From Burkholderiales bacterium (GTDB lineage: Bacteria; Pseudomonadota; Gammaproteobacteria; Burkholderiales; Burkholderiaceae_C): DNA of 32,979 bases. Each line of letters begins with the position of its first letter. The first letter of the stretch is position 1. A model generated the notes under the pieces. That model saw only the letters and a list, made by a program, of their open reading frames with translations, had not been told where the DNA came from and ran no database searches. Below, piece by piece: positions 1-6,980 of the stretch. The DNA lies in contig RXJW01000181.1 of the NCBI GenBank assembly GCA_003963005.1, forward strand, positions 1 to 32,979. The letters run 5' to 3'. The position numbers and the translations under genes are program-made.

Positions 1-449
1 TCCCCGACATCGCCGGCAGCGACTGGCTGCCCACGCTGGACCACGCGATGCGCAACTTCAAGGACGAGAGCTTCATCGGCCAGTACCTGAGCCCGAAGGT
101 GATGCGCGACTTCCGGCTCTTCGCCATCCTCGACGACGAGGCGAAGACCGAGTACGAGATCTCCGCCATCCACGACGAGACCGGCTACCGCCACCTGCGC
201 CAGGCGCTGTCGCGCCAGTACGACCTCTCCACCCGCGAGCCCAACATCCAGGTCTGGAACGTGAACCTGCGCGGTGACCGGTCCCTCACGCTGCGCCACG
301 TGCAGCACCTCAACCGCCCGCTGCACGACAGCGCCCAGGAAGTGCTGCGCCACGTCGGCCGGCTCTGGGGCTTTGCGGTGAACCTGGAAAGCGTCAACGG
401 CCGCGGGGACGTCACGCGGCGCTGGAACGTGCCAGCCCAGGCACTCTGA
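1..449 (+). CDS. SpoVR family protein (C-terminal part, 5' truncated by window)
   Basis: The open frame runs in from the window edge (codons in phase from base 3) and ends at TGA 447-449, so about 149 C-terminal residues are visible. The stretch with NFKDESFIGQYLSPKVMRDF, followed by an EYEISAIHDETGYR-like segment and a C-terminal part rich in conserved His, Asn and Arg, is characteristic of the SpoVR/YcgB family as I know it. The family is widespread in proteobacteria. Its biochemical role is unsettled; in Bacillus it is linked to spore cortex formation, and in proteobacteria it usually sits beside yeaG/yeaH stress genes. Those partners would lie upstream, outside the window. The internal ATG at 48 is not the real start, because the family similarity continues upstream of it. 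Confidence 0.9.
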   Translation, partial: PDIAGSDWLPTLDHAMRNFKDESFIGQYLSPKVMRDFRLFAILDDEAKTEYEISAIHDETGYRHLRQALSRQYDLSTREPNIQVWNVNLRGDRSLTLRHVQHLNRPLHDSAQEVLRHVGRLWGFAVNLESVNGRGDVTRRWNVPAQAL

Positions 450-536
450 GCGCCGCGCGCAAACCCCCAGGGCCAACCGCGGGGTTGCTCGATATCCTGG
501 GCCGAGCGGCACATTGACCGCGCCCGGAGACCCGCG

Positions 537-1166
537 ATGCACACCCTTTCCCGACTCGTCATCCTCGCCGGCGCCGCCCTGTGCTGCAGCGCGGGGCCGG
601 CCCTGGCCCAGGCCCGCCTGCCGACCATCCCGCCCGCCAGCTACACCCCCGAGCAGAGGCAGGCCGCGGCCGATTTCGAGGCCGCCCGCAAGGTCCCCGT
701 CTTCGGCCCCTTCGAGCCCCTGATGTACAGCCCGCAGGTGATGACGCAAGCCCGCGCGATGGGCGACTACCTGCGCTACAAGTCCGCCATCGGCACGACC
801 TTGAGCGAGCTGGTCATCCTCGTGACCGCCCGCGAGTGGACGCAGGACTACGAGTGGTACGTGCACTACCCCATCGCCCTGAAGGCCGGCATCAAGCCCG
901 CCATCGCCGATGCCATCGCCGACGGCCGCCAGCCGGTCGGCATGAGCGACGACGAAGAGATCGTCTACGACTTCTCCATCGAGCTGCACCGCTACAAGCG
1001 CGTCTCGGACACCACGTATGCCCGCGCCGAGAAGCGCTTCGGCAAGCAGGGTGTCGTCGACCTGACCGGCGTCAACGCCTACTACACGCTGCTGGCCATG
1101 CAGCTGAACATGGCGCAGTACGAACCCCCGAAGGAGGCCAAGCGGCTGGAGCGGTTCCCGAAGTGA
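537..1166 (+). CDS. Secreted carboxymuconolactone decarboxylase (CMD)-like protein
   Basis: A 209-residue protein. The N-terminus (residues 1-25, hydrophobic core, ending AQA) looks like a Sec signal peptide, so it is probably periplasmic. Residues 80-150 resemble the CMD/AhpD-like fold: a helix with LSELVILVTAREW, then YEWYVHYPIALKAG and a later helix with DEEIVYDF. The CxxC pair of AhpD-type peroxidase partners is absent, so a thiol peroxidase role is unlikely; decarboxylase or isomerase-like chemistry on a ring-cleavage-type substrate fits the family better, but the substrate is unknown. GGAG lies 9 nt before the ATG. It stands alone, downstream of SpoVR and convergent with gdx. The family call is fairly safe; the function is not. 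Confidence 0.8.
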   Translation: MHTLSRLVILAGAALCCSAGPALAQARLPTIPPASYTPEQRQAAADFEAARKVPVFGPFEPLMYSPQVMTQARAMGDYLRYKSAIGTTLSELVILVTAREWTQDYEWYVHYPIALKAGIKPAIADAIADGRQPVGMSDDEEIVYDFSIELHRYKRVSDTTYARAEKRFGKQGVVDLTGVNAYYTLLAMQLNMAQYEPPKEAKRLERFPK

Positions 1167-1178
1167 GCGCCGCGGGGC

Positions 1179-1493
1179 TCAGGAGGCCAGCTTCAAGCCG
1201 ACGATGCCCGCCACGATCAGCCCCAGGCTGACGAGGCGGCCTACCGTCGCGGCCTCGCCGAACAGCACCATGCCCAGGGCTGCGGTGCCCACCGCGCCCA
1301 CGCCCACCCAGACCGCGTAGGCCGTGCCCACGGGCAGCGTCTTCATGGCCACGCCGAGCAGGCCCACGCTGGCCACCATCGCGGCAATCGTCGCGACCGT
1401 GGGCAGCGGCCGCGTGAAGCCCTCGGTGTACTTCAGGCCAATGGCCCAGCCCACCTCCAGCAGGCCGGCCACGACGAGCAGCAGCCACGCCAT
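1179..1493 (-). CDS. gdx: Guanidinium exporter Gdx (SugE-type SMR transporter)
   Basis: A 104-residue small multidrug resistance protein with four predicted membrane helices. It carries the SugE/Gdx-type N-terminus GLLEVGWAIGLKYTEGFTR with the essential Glu13 in helix 1. Gdx proteins work as antiparallel dimers exchanging guanidinium for two protons, and the helix-1 pattern favours Gdx over EmrE/QacE multidrug pumps. It is the second gene of a pair: the upstream gene ends only 3 nt before this ATG, so the two are probably co-transcribed. I saw no guanidine riboswitch ahead of this gene or of the preceding one. Helix 4 (GRLVSLGLIVAGIVGLK) carries the expected GxxxLI-rich dimer surface. Length is normal for the family. 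Confidence 0.92.
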   Translation of the reverse strand: MAWLLLVVAGLLEVGWAIGLKYTEGFTRPLPTVATIAAMVASVGLLGVAMKTLPVGTAYAVWVGVGAVGTAALGMVLFGEAATVGRLVSLGLIVAGIVGLKLAS

Positions 1494-1496
1494 GGG

Positions 1497-2159
1497 TCAG
1501 CGCCCCTTGGTCACGCGCTGGAACTTGTCCTGCCGGAAGTCTTCCGGCGCGGAGTCCAGCGTGTTCATGTGGATGACCAGCAGGTACTCCGACTCGATGG
1601 GATTGCCGTCCACCTGCTGCGGCTCGAACTCCCAGCCATCCAGCGTCGCGCGGGTGTAGCGGCGCACGCTCTCGGGCATGCCGGCATTCACGACGATGTC
1701 CACGGTCCGGCAGCGGCCGTTCACGCCGACGGTGCACACGCCCGTCACCTCGCCCTCCCAGCCACCGGTGGCGGCGATGTCGGCCGGGTAGGCGGCAAAG
1801 TAGCGCTTGATCGGCAGCGGCCCGATGGACAGCCCGTCCACCCGGACCGACCCACCGCCTTCGGCCTTGGGTGTGACGGTGAAGCGCATCTCCACGCCCG
1901 AGCGCATCGTCACCGGCTTGCCGTCCACCACGGGCGGCTGGATAGTGGCCTGCGCCACCCGCCGCTTCACGTTCTCGATGAAGCCGGCCGGGAACTGATC
2001 GGCCTCCACCACCTCCAGCGTCTGCGGCTTGCCGTCCGGGCCGAACAGCACGCGGCTCCACACGGAGACGGGATAGGGGGCGAGCGGGTCTGCGGCCAGC
2101 GCGGGCAGCACGGGCAGGGAGAGCAGGGCCCAGGCGGCCAACAGTCGGGTGAATATCAT
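1497..2159 (-). CDS. Secreted protein with tandem TonB_C-like domains
   Basis: I chose the ATG at 2157-2159 rather than the longer frame (to 2225) because it gives a clean signal peptide: MIFTRLLAAWALLSL, then cleavage near ALA-AD. The mature protein is about 200 residues. It appears to hold two copies of a TonB C-terminal-like module: residues ~30-100 end with QPPVVDGKPV and residues ~125-205 end with EPQQVDGNPI, both followed by a beta strand. This resembles periplasmic energy-transducer-TonB-like proteins that lack the membrane anchor and proline-rich arm, so it is probably not a working TonB. One Cys pair (CTV..GRC) in the second module may form a disulfide. It precedes gdx by 3 nt. Role unknown. 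Confidence 0.7.
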   Translation of the reverse strand: MIFTRLLAAWALLSLPVLPALAADPLAPYPVSVWSRVLFGPDGKPQTLEVVEADQFPAGFIENVKRRVAQATIQPPVVDGKPVTMRSGVEMRFTVTPKAEGGGSVRVDGLSIGPLPIKRYFAAYPADIAATGGWEGEVTGVCTVGVNGRCRTVDIVVNAGMPESVRRYTRATLDGWEFEPQQVDGNPIESEYLLVIHMNTLDSAPEDFRQDKFQRVTKGR

Positions 2160-2232
2160 GTCCCCGATTCTGCCGCGATGTGCCCCGCTCGCCGGCGCCG
2201 TTAGCACCGCAGCTCGATATCCCATGCCGTCA

Positions 2233-2934
2233 TCACGCCCCGGCTGACAGCGCCTCTTGCCCTGGCGGCTGCAGCCGCAGGGCCCGGGAGTTTTCCACCC
2301 GGCGCAGCCAGCCGCGCTCGATCATGGCGTCCAGCCAGGCCACGGCGAGCGGGCCGGCGAAGTGGTCGCGGCGTTCGGACCAATCGACGCAGTCGTAGAG
2401 CACCCGGCCGGACGCGACGGGGGCAACGTCCGCCAGGCCGGGCAGCAGTTCTCCCAGCGCCGCCGCACCGGCCGGCGTCAGCGCATAGCCGCCCCCATCG
2501 CAAGCCTTGACCCAGCCGCGTGACAGCAGCCTGTCACGCCACTGCACGCCCAGCTCGCCGGCCAGGTGCCCGTAGCAGCTGCGCGCGTGCCGCAACTCGC
2601 GCATGCGGGGCTGCTGCCAGCGGCGCAGGTCGGCAGCCGGCCCATCGGCCTCCCGGCCGTCGGCCACGCGCAGCAGGGCCTCTAGCGCATGCGCGACGTC
2701 GCCATCGGCCAGGCCAAAGTAGCGGTGGCGGCCCTGCGGACGCACGCGGGCCAGGCCTTCGTCCACCAGCAGCTTGAGGTGGGCCGACATCGTCGGCGCC
2801 GTGACCCCGGCGTGGGCGGCCAATTCGCCCGCGGTGTGCAGGCGCCCGTCGAGCAGCCGCGCCAGCACACGCGCCCGCGTCGGGTCGGCGATCGCGGCGG
2901 CGATGCGCGCCAGGCGAGGCTCGTGGGGGCTCAC
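2233..2934 (-). CDS. ArsR-family winged-helix transcriptional regulator (GTG start)
   Basis: A 233-residue protein beginning at GTG 2934. The start is fixed by a GTGA overlap with the stop of the upstream monooxygenase gene and by the protein beginning directly with the ArsR helix (residues 5-80: IADPTRARVLARLLDG, TAGELAAHAGVT, MSAHLKLLVDEGLARVR, RHRYFGLA). A second half (about residues 105-225) has a CYGHLAGELGV motif and a repeat-like CVDWSERRDHFAGPL, a C-terminal extension seen in long ArsR regulators of actinobacteria and proteobacteria. No metal-binding ELCVCDL-type motif is present, so metal sensing is unlikely and a small organic ligand is possible. It is the last gene of a three-gene overlapping operon and probably represses it. 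Confidence 0.9.
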   Translation of the reverse strand: MSPHEPRLARIAAAIADPTRARVLARLLDGRLHTAGELAAHAGVTAPTMSAHLKLLVDEGLARVRPQGRHRYFGLADGDVAHALEALLRVADGREADGPAADLRRWQQPRMRELRHARSCYGHLAGELGVQWRDRLLSRGWVKACDGGGYALTPAGAAALGELLPGLADVAPVASGRVLYDCVDWSERRDHFAGPLAVAWLDAMIERGWLRRVENSRALRLQPPGQEALSAGA

Positions 2935-3254
2935 GGCGGCACCTGCGCGCGGTCGTGCAGGCCGTAGTCGCGCACGACATGCGCGACCCGCAACCGGTAG
3001 TCCCGGAACAGCCCGCCGCGGCCGGCGGCCTGTGCCTCGCGGTGTCGGCCCGTCTCGCGCCAGGCCCGCACCGCGGCCTCGTCGCGCCAGAAGGACAGCG
3101 ACAGCAGCCGGTCGGGGTCCGCCAGGCTCTGGAAGCGTTCCACGGAGATGAAGCCGTCCAGGGTGCCGAGCCGCGGCTTGAGCGCCGCGGCATGGTCGAA
3201 GTAAGCCGCGCGACCGGCCTCGGTGGGCTGTACCTCGAAGATGACGGCGATCAT
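2931..3254 (-). CDS. Antibiotic biosynthesis monooxygenase (ABM)-domain protein
   Basis: A 107-residue single-domain protein of the dimeric alpha/beta-barrel ABM fold: beta strand IAVIFEVQP, helix around YFDHAAALKPRLGTLDGF, strand FISVERFQS, then LLSLSFWRDEAAVRAWRETG. The W-rich LSLSFWRDE segment is typical of ABM proteins such as YgiN-like quinol monooxygenases, which oxidise aromatic or quinol substrates without cofactors. Its ATG overlaps the TGA of the upstream NIPSNAP gene (ATGA), and its own TGA overlaps the GTG of the ArsR gene (GTGA), so all three are probably translationally coupled. The substrate cannot be told from sequence. Length matches the family. Confidence 0.85.
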   Translation of the reverse strand: MIAVIFEVQPTEAGRAAYFDHAAALKPRLGTLDGFISVERFQSLADPDRLLSLSFWRDEAAVRAWRETGRHREAQAAGRGGLFRDYRLRVAHVVRDYGLHDRAQVPP

Positions 3255-3562
3255 GGCTGTACATCCTCGCAGAAGGTGCGCGCCTCACGCCGGATGAATC
3301 GCTGCGACTGCGCAAAGGCGAAGTTCGCCTGCGCCTCGGGGTCGGCTTTCAGCCGCGTACGGTAGGCCTCGTAGTCGGCCAGTGAATCGAAGCCGATCAG
3401 GCCCCAGGCCTCGTCGTTCGTGCCCTCCCAGGGCAGCCAGTAGCCAATCAGCCGGCCGCCGAGCCGGGGAATGATGCGGCCCCAGGCCTGCGCGTAGGCG
3501 CGGAAGGCCTCGCGCTGGCCGGGGTCGAGTTCGTAGCGGATGAAGCAGGTGATGACGGGCAT
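3251..3562 (-). CDS. NIPSNAP-family protein
   Basis: The ATG at 3560-3562 is preceded by GAGGAG at a 6-nt spacing and gives a 103-residue product; the longer upstream frame is not protein-like. The sequence starts CFIRYELDPG, followed by the RAYAQAWGRIIPRLGGRLIG helix and strand and a WGLIGFDSLADYEAYR segment. This is the NIPSNAP subfamily of the dimeric alpha-beta barrel superfamily, related to ABM. In bacteria these small proteins are often predicted to bind or oxidise small aromatics; no catalytic residue is obvious. First gene of the NIPSNAP > ABM > ArsR operon (ATGA overlap with ABM). The adjacency of two barrel proteins suggests a heteromeric or sequential role. Confidence 0.85.
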   Translation of the reverse strand: MPVITCFIRYELDPGQREAFRAYAQAWGRIIPRLGGRLIGYWLPWEGTNDEAWGLIGFDSLADYEAYRTRLKADPEAQANFAFAQSQRFIRREARTFCEDVQP

Positions 3563-3617
3563 GGTGCACTCCTCGGGGGTCGAAGGCGCCCACTGTGCGC
3601 GGCGCAGCTCCGCCAAC

Positions 3618-3637
3618 GCTTCGCCGCGCAACGAAGC
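3618..3637. promoter_or_regulatory. Inverted repeat upstream of the NIPSNAP-ABM-ArsR operon, candidate operator
   Basis: Perfect 6-bp arms GCTTCG and CGAAGC with an 8-bp spacer, 56 nt upstream of the first gene of the operon. ArsR-family repressors bind imperfect dyads near their own promoters, so this is a reasonable candidate site, but the arms are short and no promoter boxes were clear. Low confidence. Confidence 0.3.
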
Positions 3638-3651
3638 ATGGGCCGAGTCGC

Positions 3652-4503
3652 TCAGGCCCAGGCCTTCACCAGCTGCCGCAGCGCTCCGGCCACCACGGCC
3701 GACAGCGCCGCCGTGCCTGCCGTCGAGTCGGACTGCAAGGCCACCACCACCCAGGGCGCACGGCCGCCGGGCGGGAACACCAGGCCCACGTCGTTGACGG
3801 CGCCGCGGCCGCCGGTGCCGGTCTTGTCGAGCACCCGCCATCCTGCGGGCACGCCGGCGTGCAGCCGGGCCAGACCCGTGGTGGAGGCCTGCATATCGGC
3901 CCACAGCCGCGCCTGGCTGGCCCGCGCGAGGCCCGGGCCGAGCAGCAGATGCTGCAGGCTGCGGGCGAAGGCGCGCGGGGTGCTGGTGTCCCGCAGGTCC
4001 CCCGGCGCGTTGTCGTTGAGCTCGGTCTCCCAGCGGTCCAGCCGCGTCACGTCGTCGCCCTGGGTGCGCAGCCAGGCAGTGAGGCCCGCGGGCGATTCGC
4101 AGCAGCGGCGCAGCAGCAGGTTGGCGCAGGGGTTGTCGCTCTCGACGAGGAGGCCCTGCACCAGGTCGGCCAGCGTCGCGCGGCCGTGCGGCAGCAGGCG
4201 GTCGAAGGCGGGGGCATGCGGCACGCGGTCGGTGGCCAGCAACGGCACGGTGTCGTCCCAGCGCCAGCGGCCCCGGTCAACGCCCTCGGCCACGCGCGCA
4301 GCCAGCAAGAGCTTGAAGGTGGAGGCCATGGCAAACCGCTCGTCAGCCCGGTGGGCCCAGGTGCGGCCACTGCCGGTGTCCATCGCGAAGAAGCCGAGAC
4401 GGCCGGACACCGACGGCTCCAGCAGGGCGAGCTCCGGCCGCACCGTGGCGCCCGCCGAGGCCGGCAGGGCGGCAGAAAAGGCCAGGAGGTCGCGTCGACG
4501 CAT
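3652..4503 (-). CDS. bla: Class A serine beta-lactamase
   Basis: A 283-residue protein with every class A signature: S61-T-F-K64 (Ambler S70xxK), S122-D-N (SDN loop), E159-T-E-L-N163 (omega-loop E166xxLN), and K227-T-G with a following Thr (KTG-T, Ambler T237). The N-terminus MRRRDLLAFSAALPASAGA has a twin-arginine-like motif followed by a hydrophobic stretch, so Tat or Sec export to the periplasm is likely. Residue 69 is Ala and 238 is Gly, so the C69-C238 disulfide of KPC/SME carbapenemases is missing; spectrum cannot be read from sequence. There is no adjacent ampR-type or blaR regulator and no mobile element, so it is probably a resident chromosomal gene. It diverges from the TonB receptor. 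Confidence 0.95.
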   Translation of the reverse strand: MRRRDLLAFSAALPASAGATVRPELALLEPSVSGRLGFFAMDTGSGRTWAHRADERFAMASTFKLLLAARVAEGVDRGRWRWDDTVPLLATDRVPHAPAFDRLLPHGRATLADLVQGLLVESDNPCANLLLRRCCESPAGLTAWLRTQGDDVTRLDRWETELNDNAPGDLRDTSTPRAFARSLQHLLLGPGLARASQARLWADMQASTTGLARLHAGVPAGWRVLDKTGTGGRGAVNDVGLVFPPGGRAPWVVVALQSDSTAGTAALSAVVAGALRQLVKAWA

Positions 4504-4592
4504 GTCGGCATTCTGCGACGTGCCCGGGAGCGCCTCTCATCTGTGCATCGCACCCCGCCGTGGTGCACCGCGAGGCTCAGGCCGTCGGAAAA

Positions 4593-4642
4593 CTGACCAA
4601 CACGTCAGACTCGCGCAACACCCGACCGCCTGACGGCCGTCA
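4593..4642. promoter_or_regulatory. Two TGAC/GTCA dyads in the bla / TonB-receptor divergent region
   Basis: Positions 4593-4608 read CTGAC, six bases, GTCAG; positions 4631-4642 are the perfect 12-bp palindrome TGACGGCCGTCA. Both use the half-sites TGAC and GTCA but with different spacers (6 and 4 bp). They lie between the divergently transcribed beta-lactamase and receptor genes and could be operators for either gene or RNA stem-loops in the receptor leader. No regulator gene is adjacent. Confidence 0.35.
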
Positions 4643-4713
4643 TGCCGGACCGCCATACAGACAATTCGCGCCGGTCCCGCCCCTGGGACCGCTTTTTTTG
4701 GAGTCGCTGTTGA
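4642..4713 (+). CDS. Possible 23-codon leader peptide of the TonB receptor (speculative)
   Basis: ATG at 4642-4644 opens 23 sense codons (MPDRHTDNSRRS..., six Arg in total) and stops at TGA 4711-4713, so that stop and the receptor start share a base (TGATG). The frame spans the whole terminator hairpin at 4672-4699. A ribosome on it would disrupt the hairpin and could couple translation to the receptor start. There is no convincing ribosome binding site before the ATG, so it may be coincidence. Confidence 0.25.
   Translation: MPDRHTDNSRRSRPWDRFFWSRC
4672..4699 (+). terminator. Intrinsic terminator/attenuator in the TonB-receptor leader
   Basis: A perfect 7-bp stem CGGTCCC (4672-4678) / GGGACCG (4685-4691) with a 6-nt loop, then C and seven T (4693-4699). 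The T run abuts the GGAG ribosome binding site at 4700-4703. No plus-strand gene precedes it within about 3.5 kb, so it cannot simply end an upstream gene; it most likely attenuates the receptor transcript itself. GGACCG at 4647-4652 can pair with the left arm (4672-4677) in a mutually exclusive antiterminator. Confidence 0.7.
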
Positions 4714-6914
4714 TGTACGCCCCCCGTTTGACGCTGCTGGCCCTGGCCGTCAGCGCCGCCCTGCCCGCCTTCGCCCAAGACGCCACCAAGGACCGCAGCC
4801 AGCTTGAAACCGTCGTCATCACGGCCGAGCGCCGTGCCGAGAACATCCAGGACGTGCCCAACGCCGTCAGCAAGATCAGCGGCGACAAGCTCGACGTGCT
4901 CGCCTCCAGCGGTCAGGACGTGCGCTTCCTGTCGGGCCGCGTGCCCAGCCTGAACATCGAGTCCAGCTTCGGCCGCGCCTTCCCGCGCTTCTACATCCGC
5001 GGCTACGGCAACACCGACTTCCGCCTGAACGCCTCCCAGCCGGTCAGCGTCATCGTCGACGACGTGATCCAGGAGAACCCGATCCTGAAGGGCTTCCCGA
5101 TCTTCGACACCGCCGCGGTGGAAGTCGTCGCCGGCCCGCAGGGCACGCTGTTCGGCCGCAACACGCCGGCCGGTGTCGTCAAGTTCGACTCGGTCAAGCC
5201 CAGCCAGAAGCAGGACGGCTATGCCAGCGTGACCGTCGGCAACTTCGGCACCCTCAACCTCGAAGGCGCGGCCAACCTGCCGCTGTCGGGCGACTGGGCC
5301 GCGCGCATCTCCGCGCAGAGCCAGCGCCGCAGCGACTGGGTCGACAACACCGCCCCGGGTGCGGCCACGCCCAAGACCGAGGGCTACCGCGACACCGCCG
5401 TGCGCGCGCAGGTGCTGTACGAGCCGCACAAGCAGTTCAGCGCCCTGGCCAACCTGCACATGCGTGACCTGGACGGCAGCCCGCGCCTGTTCCGCGCCAA
5501 CGCGATCAAGCGCGGCACGAACGACCTGGCCGACGGCTTCAGCACCGACACCGTCGCCTTCAACGGCGTCAACGCGCAGACCCTCAAGCAGACCGGCGGC
5601 AGCCTGCGCATGAAGTGGTCGCTGGACGGCGTGAACGTCTACTCGATCACCGGCTACGAGCACGTCAAACCGCTGTCGCGCGGCGACATCGACGGCGGCG
5701 TGCCGGGTCAGGCCGGCGTGCCCTTCCAGTCCGAGACCGGCAGCGGCATGAACGGCCACCGCCAGCTGACGCAGGAGGTGCGCCTGGAGTCCAACACCAG
5801 CAGCCCCCTGAGCTGGCAGGCCGGCGTGTACGCGTTCGACGAGAAGTACACGATCGACAACATCACCTACAACACGACGACCCACGCCGACGTCGATCAC
5901 ATCTACACCGAGCAGTCGAACAAGGCCTGGGCGGTGTTCGGTTCGGTGAACTACGCCGTCAGCAATGAGCTGAAGCTGCGTGCCGGCCTGCGCTACACGA
6001 AGGACAAGAAGGACCTTGCCACCACCCACGCCGGCACGGGCCTCTTCAACACCTCGGCCGGCACGACCGCCAGCACCGATGACGGCAAGTGGAGCGGCGA
6101 CCTGTCGGCGACCTACAAGCTCGACACCACGACCAACCTGTACGCCCGCTACGCCAACGGCTTCCGCGCGTCGTCGATGCAGAACGCCTCGGCCTTCGCC
6201 GGCCAGTCCCAGGCAGGCCCCGAGAACGTCAACTCCTACGAGGTGGGCTTCAAGAGCGAACTGCTCAAGCGCACGCTGCGCCTGTCCGGCTCGCTGTTCA
6301 CCTACACCGTGAAGGACCTGCAGCTCACGGCGGTCGGCGGCAGCAACAACGCCACGCGCCTGCTCAATGCCAAGAAGGCCACCGGCAACGGCGCCGAGCT
6401 GAACCTCGAAGCCCTGATCACGCCCGACTTCCTCGTCACCTTCGGCGGCTCGCTGAACAACACGAAGATCAAGGACGCGGCCCTGGGCGTGCCCCCGGGC
6501 GGCTCGCTGAAGGTGGCCGGCGCCTTCCCGACGGTGAAGGACCCGATCGTCAACGGCAATGCGCTGATCGACGGCAACCCGCTGCCCAACGCGCCGAAGT
6601 GGACGGCCAACCTGACCGCCCGCTACAGCATCCCGCTGGCCAGCGGCGACGAGGTCTACGTCTACACCGACTGGGCTTACCGCTCCAAGGTCAACTTCTT
6701 CCTGTACGAGGCCACCGAGTTCACCGGCAAGGCCCTGACGGAAGGCGGCCTGCGCGTGGGCTACCTGTGGGGCAATGGCAAGTACGAAGCCGCCGGCTTC
6801 GTGCGCAACATCACCAACCAGATCCGCGTGACGGGCGCCATCGACTTCAACAACCTGACCGGCTTCATCAACGAGCCGCGCACCTACGGCGTGCAGTTCA
6901 AGGCCATGTTCTGA
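4713..6914 (+). CDS. TonB-dependent outer-membrane receptor
   Basis: I chose the ATG at 4713 because it gives a signal peptide (MYAPRLTLLALAVSAALPAFA) and has GGAG 9 nt upstream; the frame stays open back to 4560 but that part is not protein-like. The product is 733 residues. A TonB-box-like LETVVITAERR follows the signal, then the plug domain (about residues 45-170, with FYIRGYGNTDFR and AVEVVAGPQGTLFGRNTPAG), then a beta-barrel ending in the outer-membrane terminal Phe (TYGVQFKAMF). It imports a scarce ligand (siderophore, vitamin, sugar or aromatic) across the outer membrane using ExbBD-TonB energy. It resembles the broad iron-complex/unknown-ligand group with Sphingomonas-like plug sequences; the substrate is not identifiable. 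Regulation probably involves the leader terminator just upstream. Confidence 0.93.
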   Translation: MYAPRLTLLALAVSAALPAFAQDATKDRSQLETVVITAERRAENIQDVPNAVSKISGDKLDVLASSGQDVRFLSGRVPSLNIESSFGRAFPRFYIRGYGNTDFRLNASQPVSVIVDDVIQENPILKGFPIFDTAAVEVVAGPQGTLFGRNTPAGVVKFDSVKPSQKQDGYASVTVGNFGTLNLEGAANLPLSGDWAARISAQSQRRSDWVDNTAPGAATPKTEGYRDTAVRAQVLYEPHKQFSALANLHMRDLDGSPRLFRANAIKRGTNDLADGFSTDTVAFNGVNAQTLKQTGGSLRMKWSLDGVNVYSITGYEHVKPLSRGDIDGGVPGQAGVPFQSETGSGMNGHRQLTQEVRLESNTSSPLSWQAGVYAFDEKYTIDNITYNTTTHADVDHIYTEQSNKAWAVFGSVNYAVSNELKLRAGLRYTKDKKDLATTHAGTGLFNTSAGTTASTDDGKWSGDLSATYKLDTTTNLYARYANGFRASSMQNASAFAGQSQAGPENVNSYEVGFKSELLKRTLRLSGSLFTYTVKDLQLTAVGGSNNATRLLNAKKATGNGAELNLEALITPDFLVTFGGSLNNTKIKDAALGVPPGGSLKVAGAFPTVKDPIVNGNALIDGNPLPNAPKWTANLTARYSIPLASGDEVYVYTDWAYRSKVNFFLYEATEFTGKALTEGGLRVGYLWGNGKYEAAGFVRNITNQIRVTGAIDFNNLTGFINEPRTYGVQFKAMF

Positions 6915-6935
6915 GGCCTGGCTTCAGCCGTGCGA

Positions 6936-6960
6936 ACGCCGCCTTCGGGCGGCGTTTTTC
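6936..6960 (+). terminator. Intrinsic terminator of the TonB-receptor gene
   Basis: A 9-bp stem AACGCCGCC / GGCGGCGTT closed by a TTCG tetraloop, with the stem running into a five-T tract, 21 nt after the receptor stop codon. Textbook rho-independent terminator. Confidence 0.93.
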
Positions 6961-6980
6961 ATGGCCCCGGCCGAGCGCGA

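Noticed and set aside
462..486. AACCCC/GGGGTT hairpin after SpoVR as a terminator
   Set aside because: Six-bp stem with a 13-nt loop and no T tract; too weak to call.
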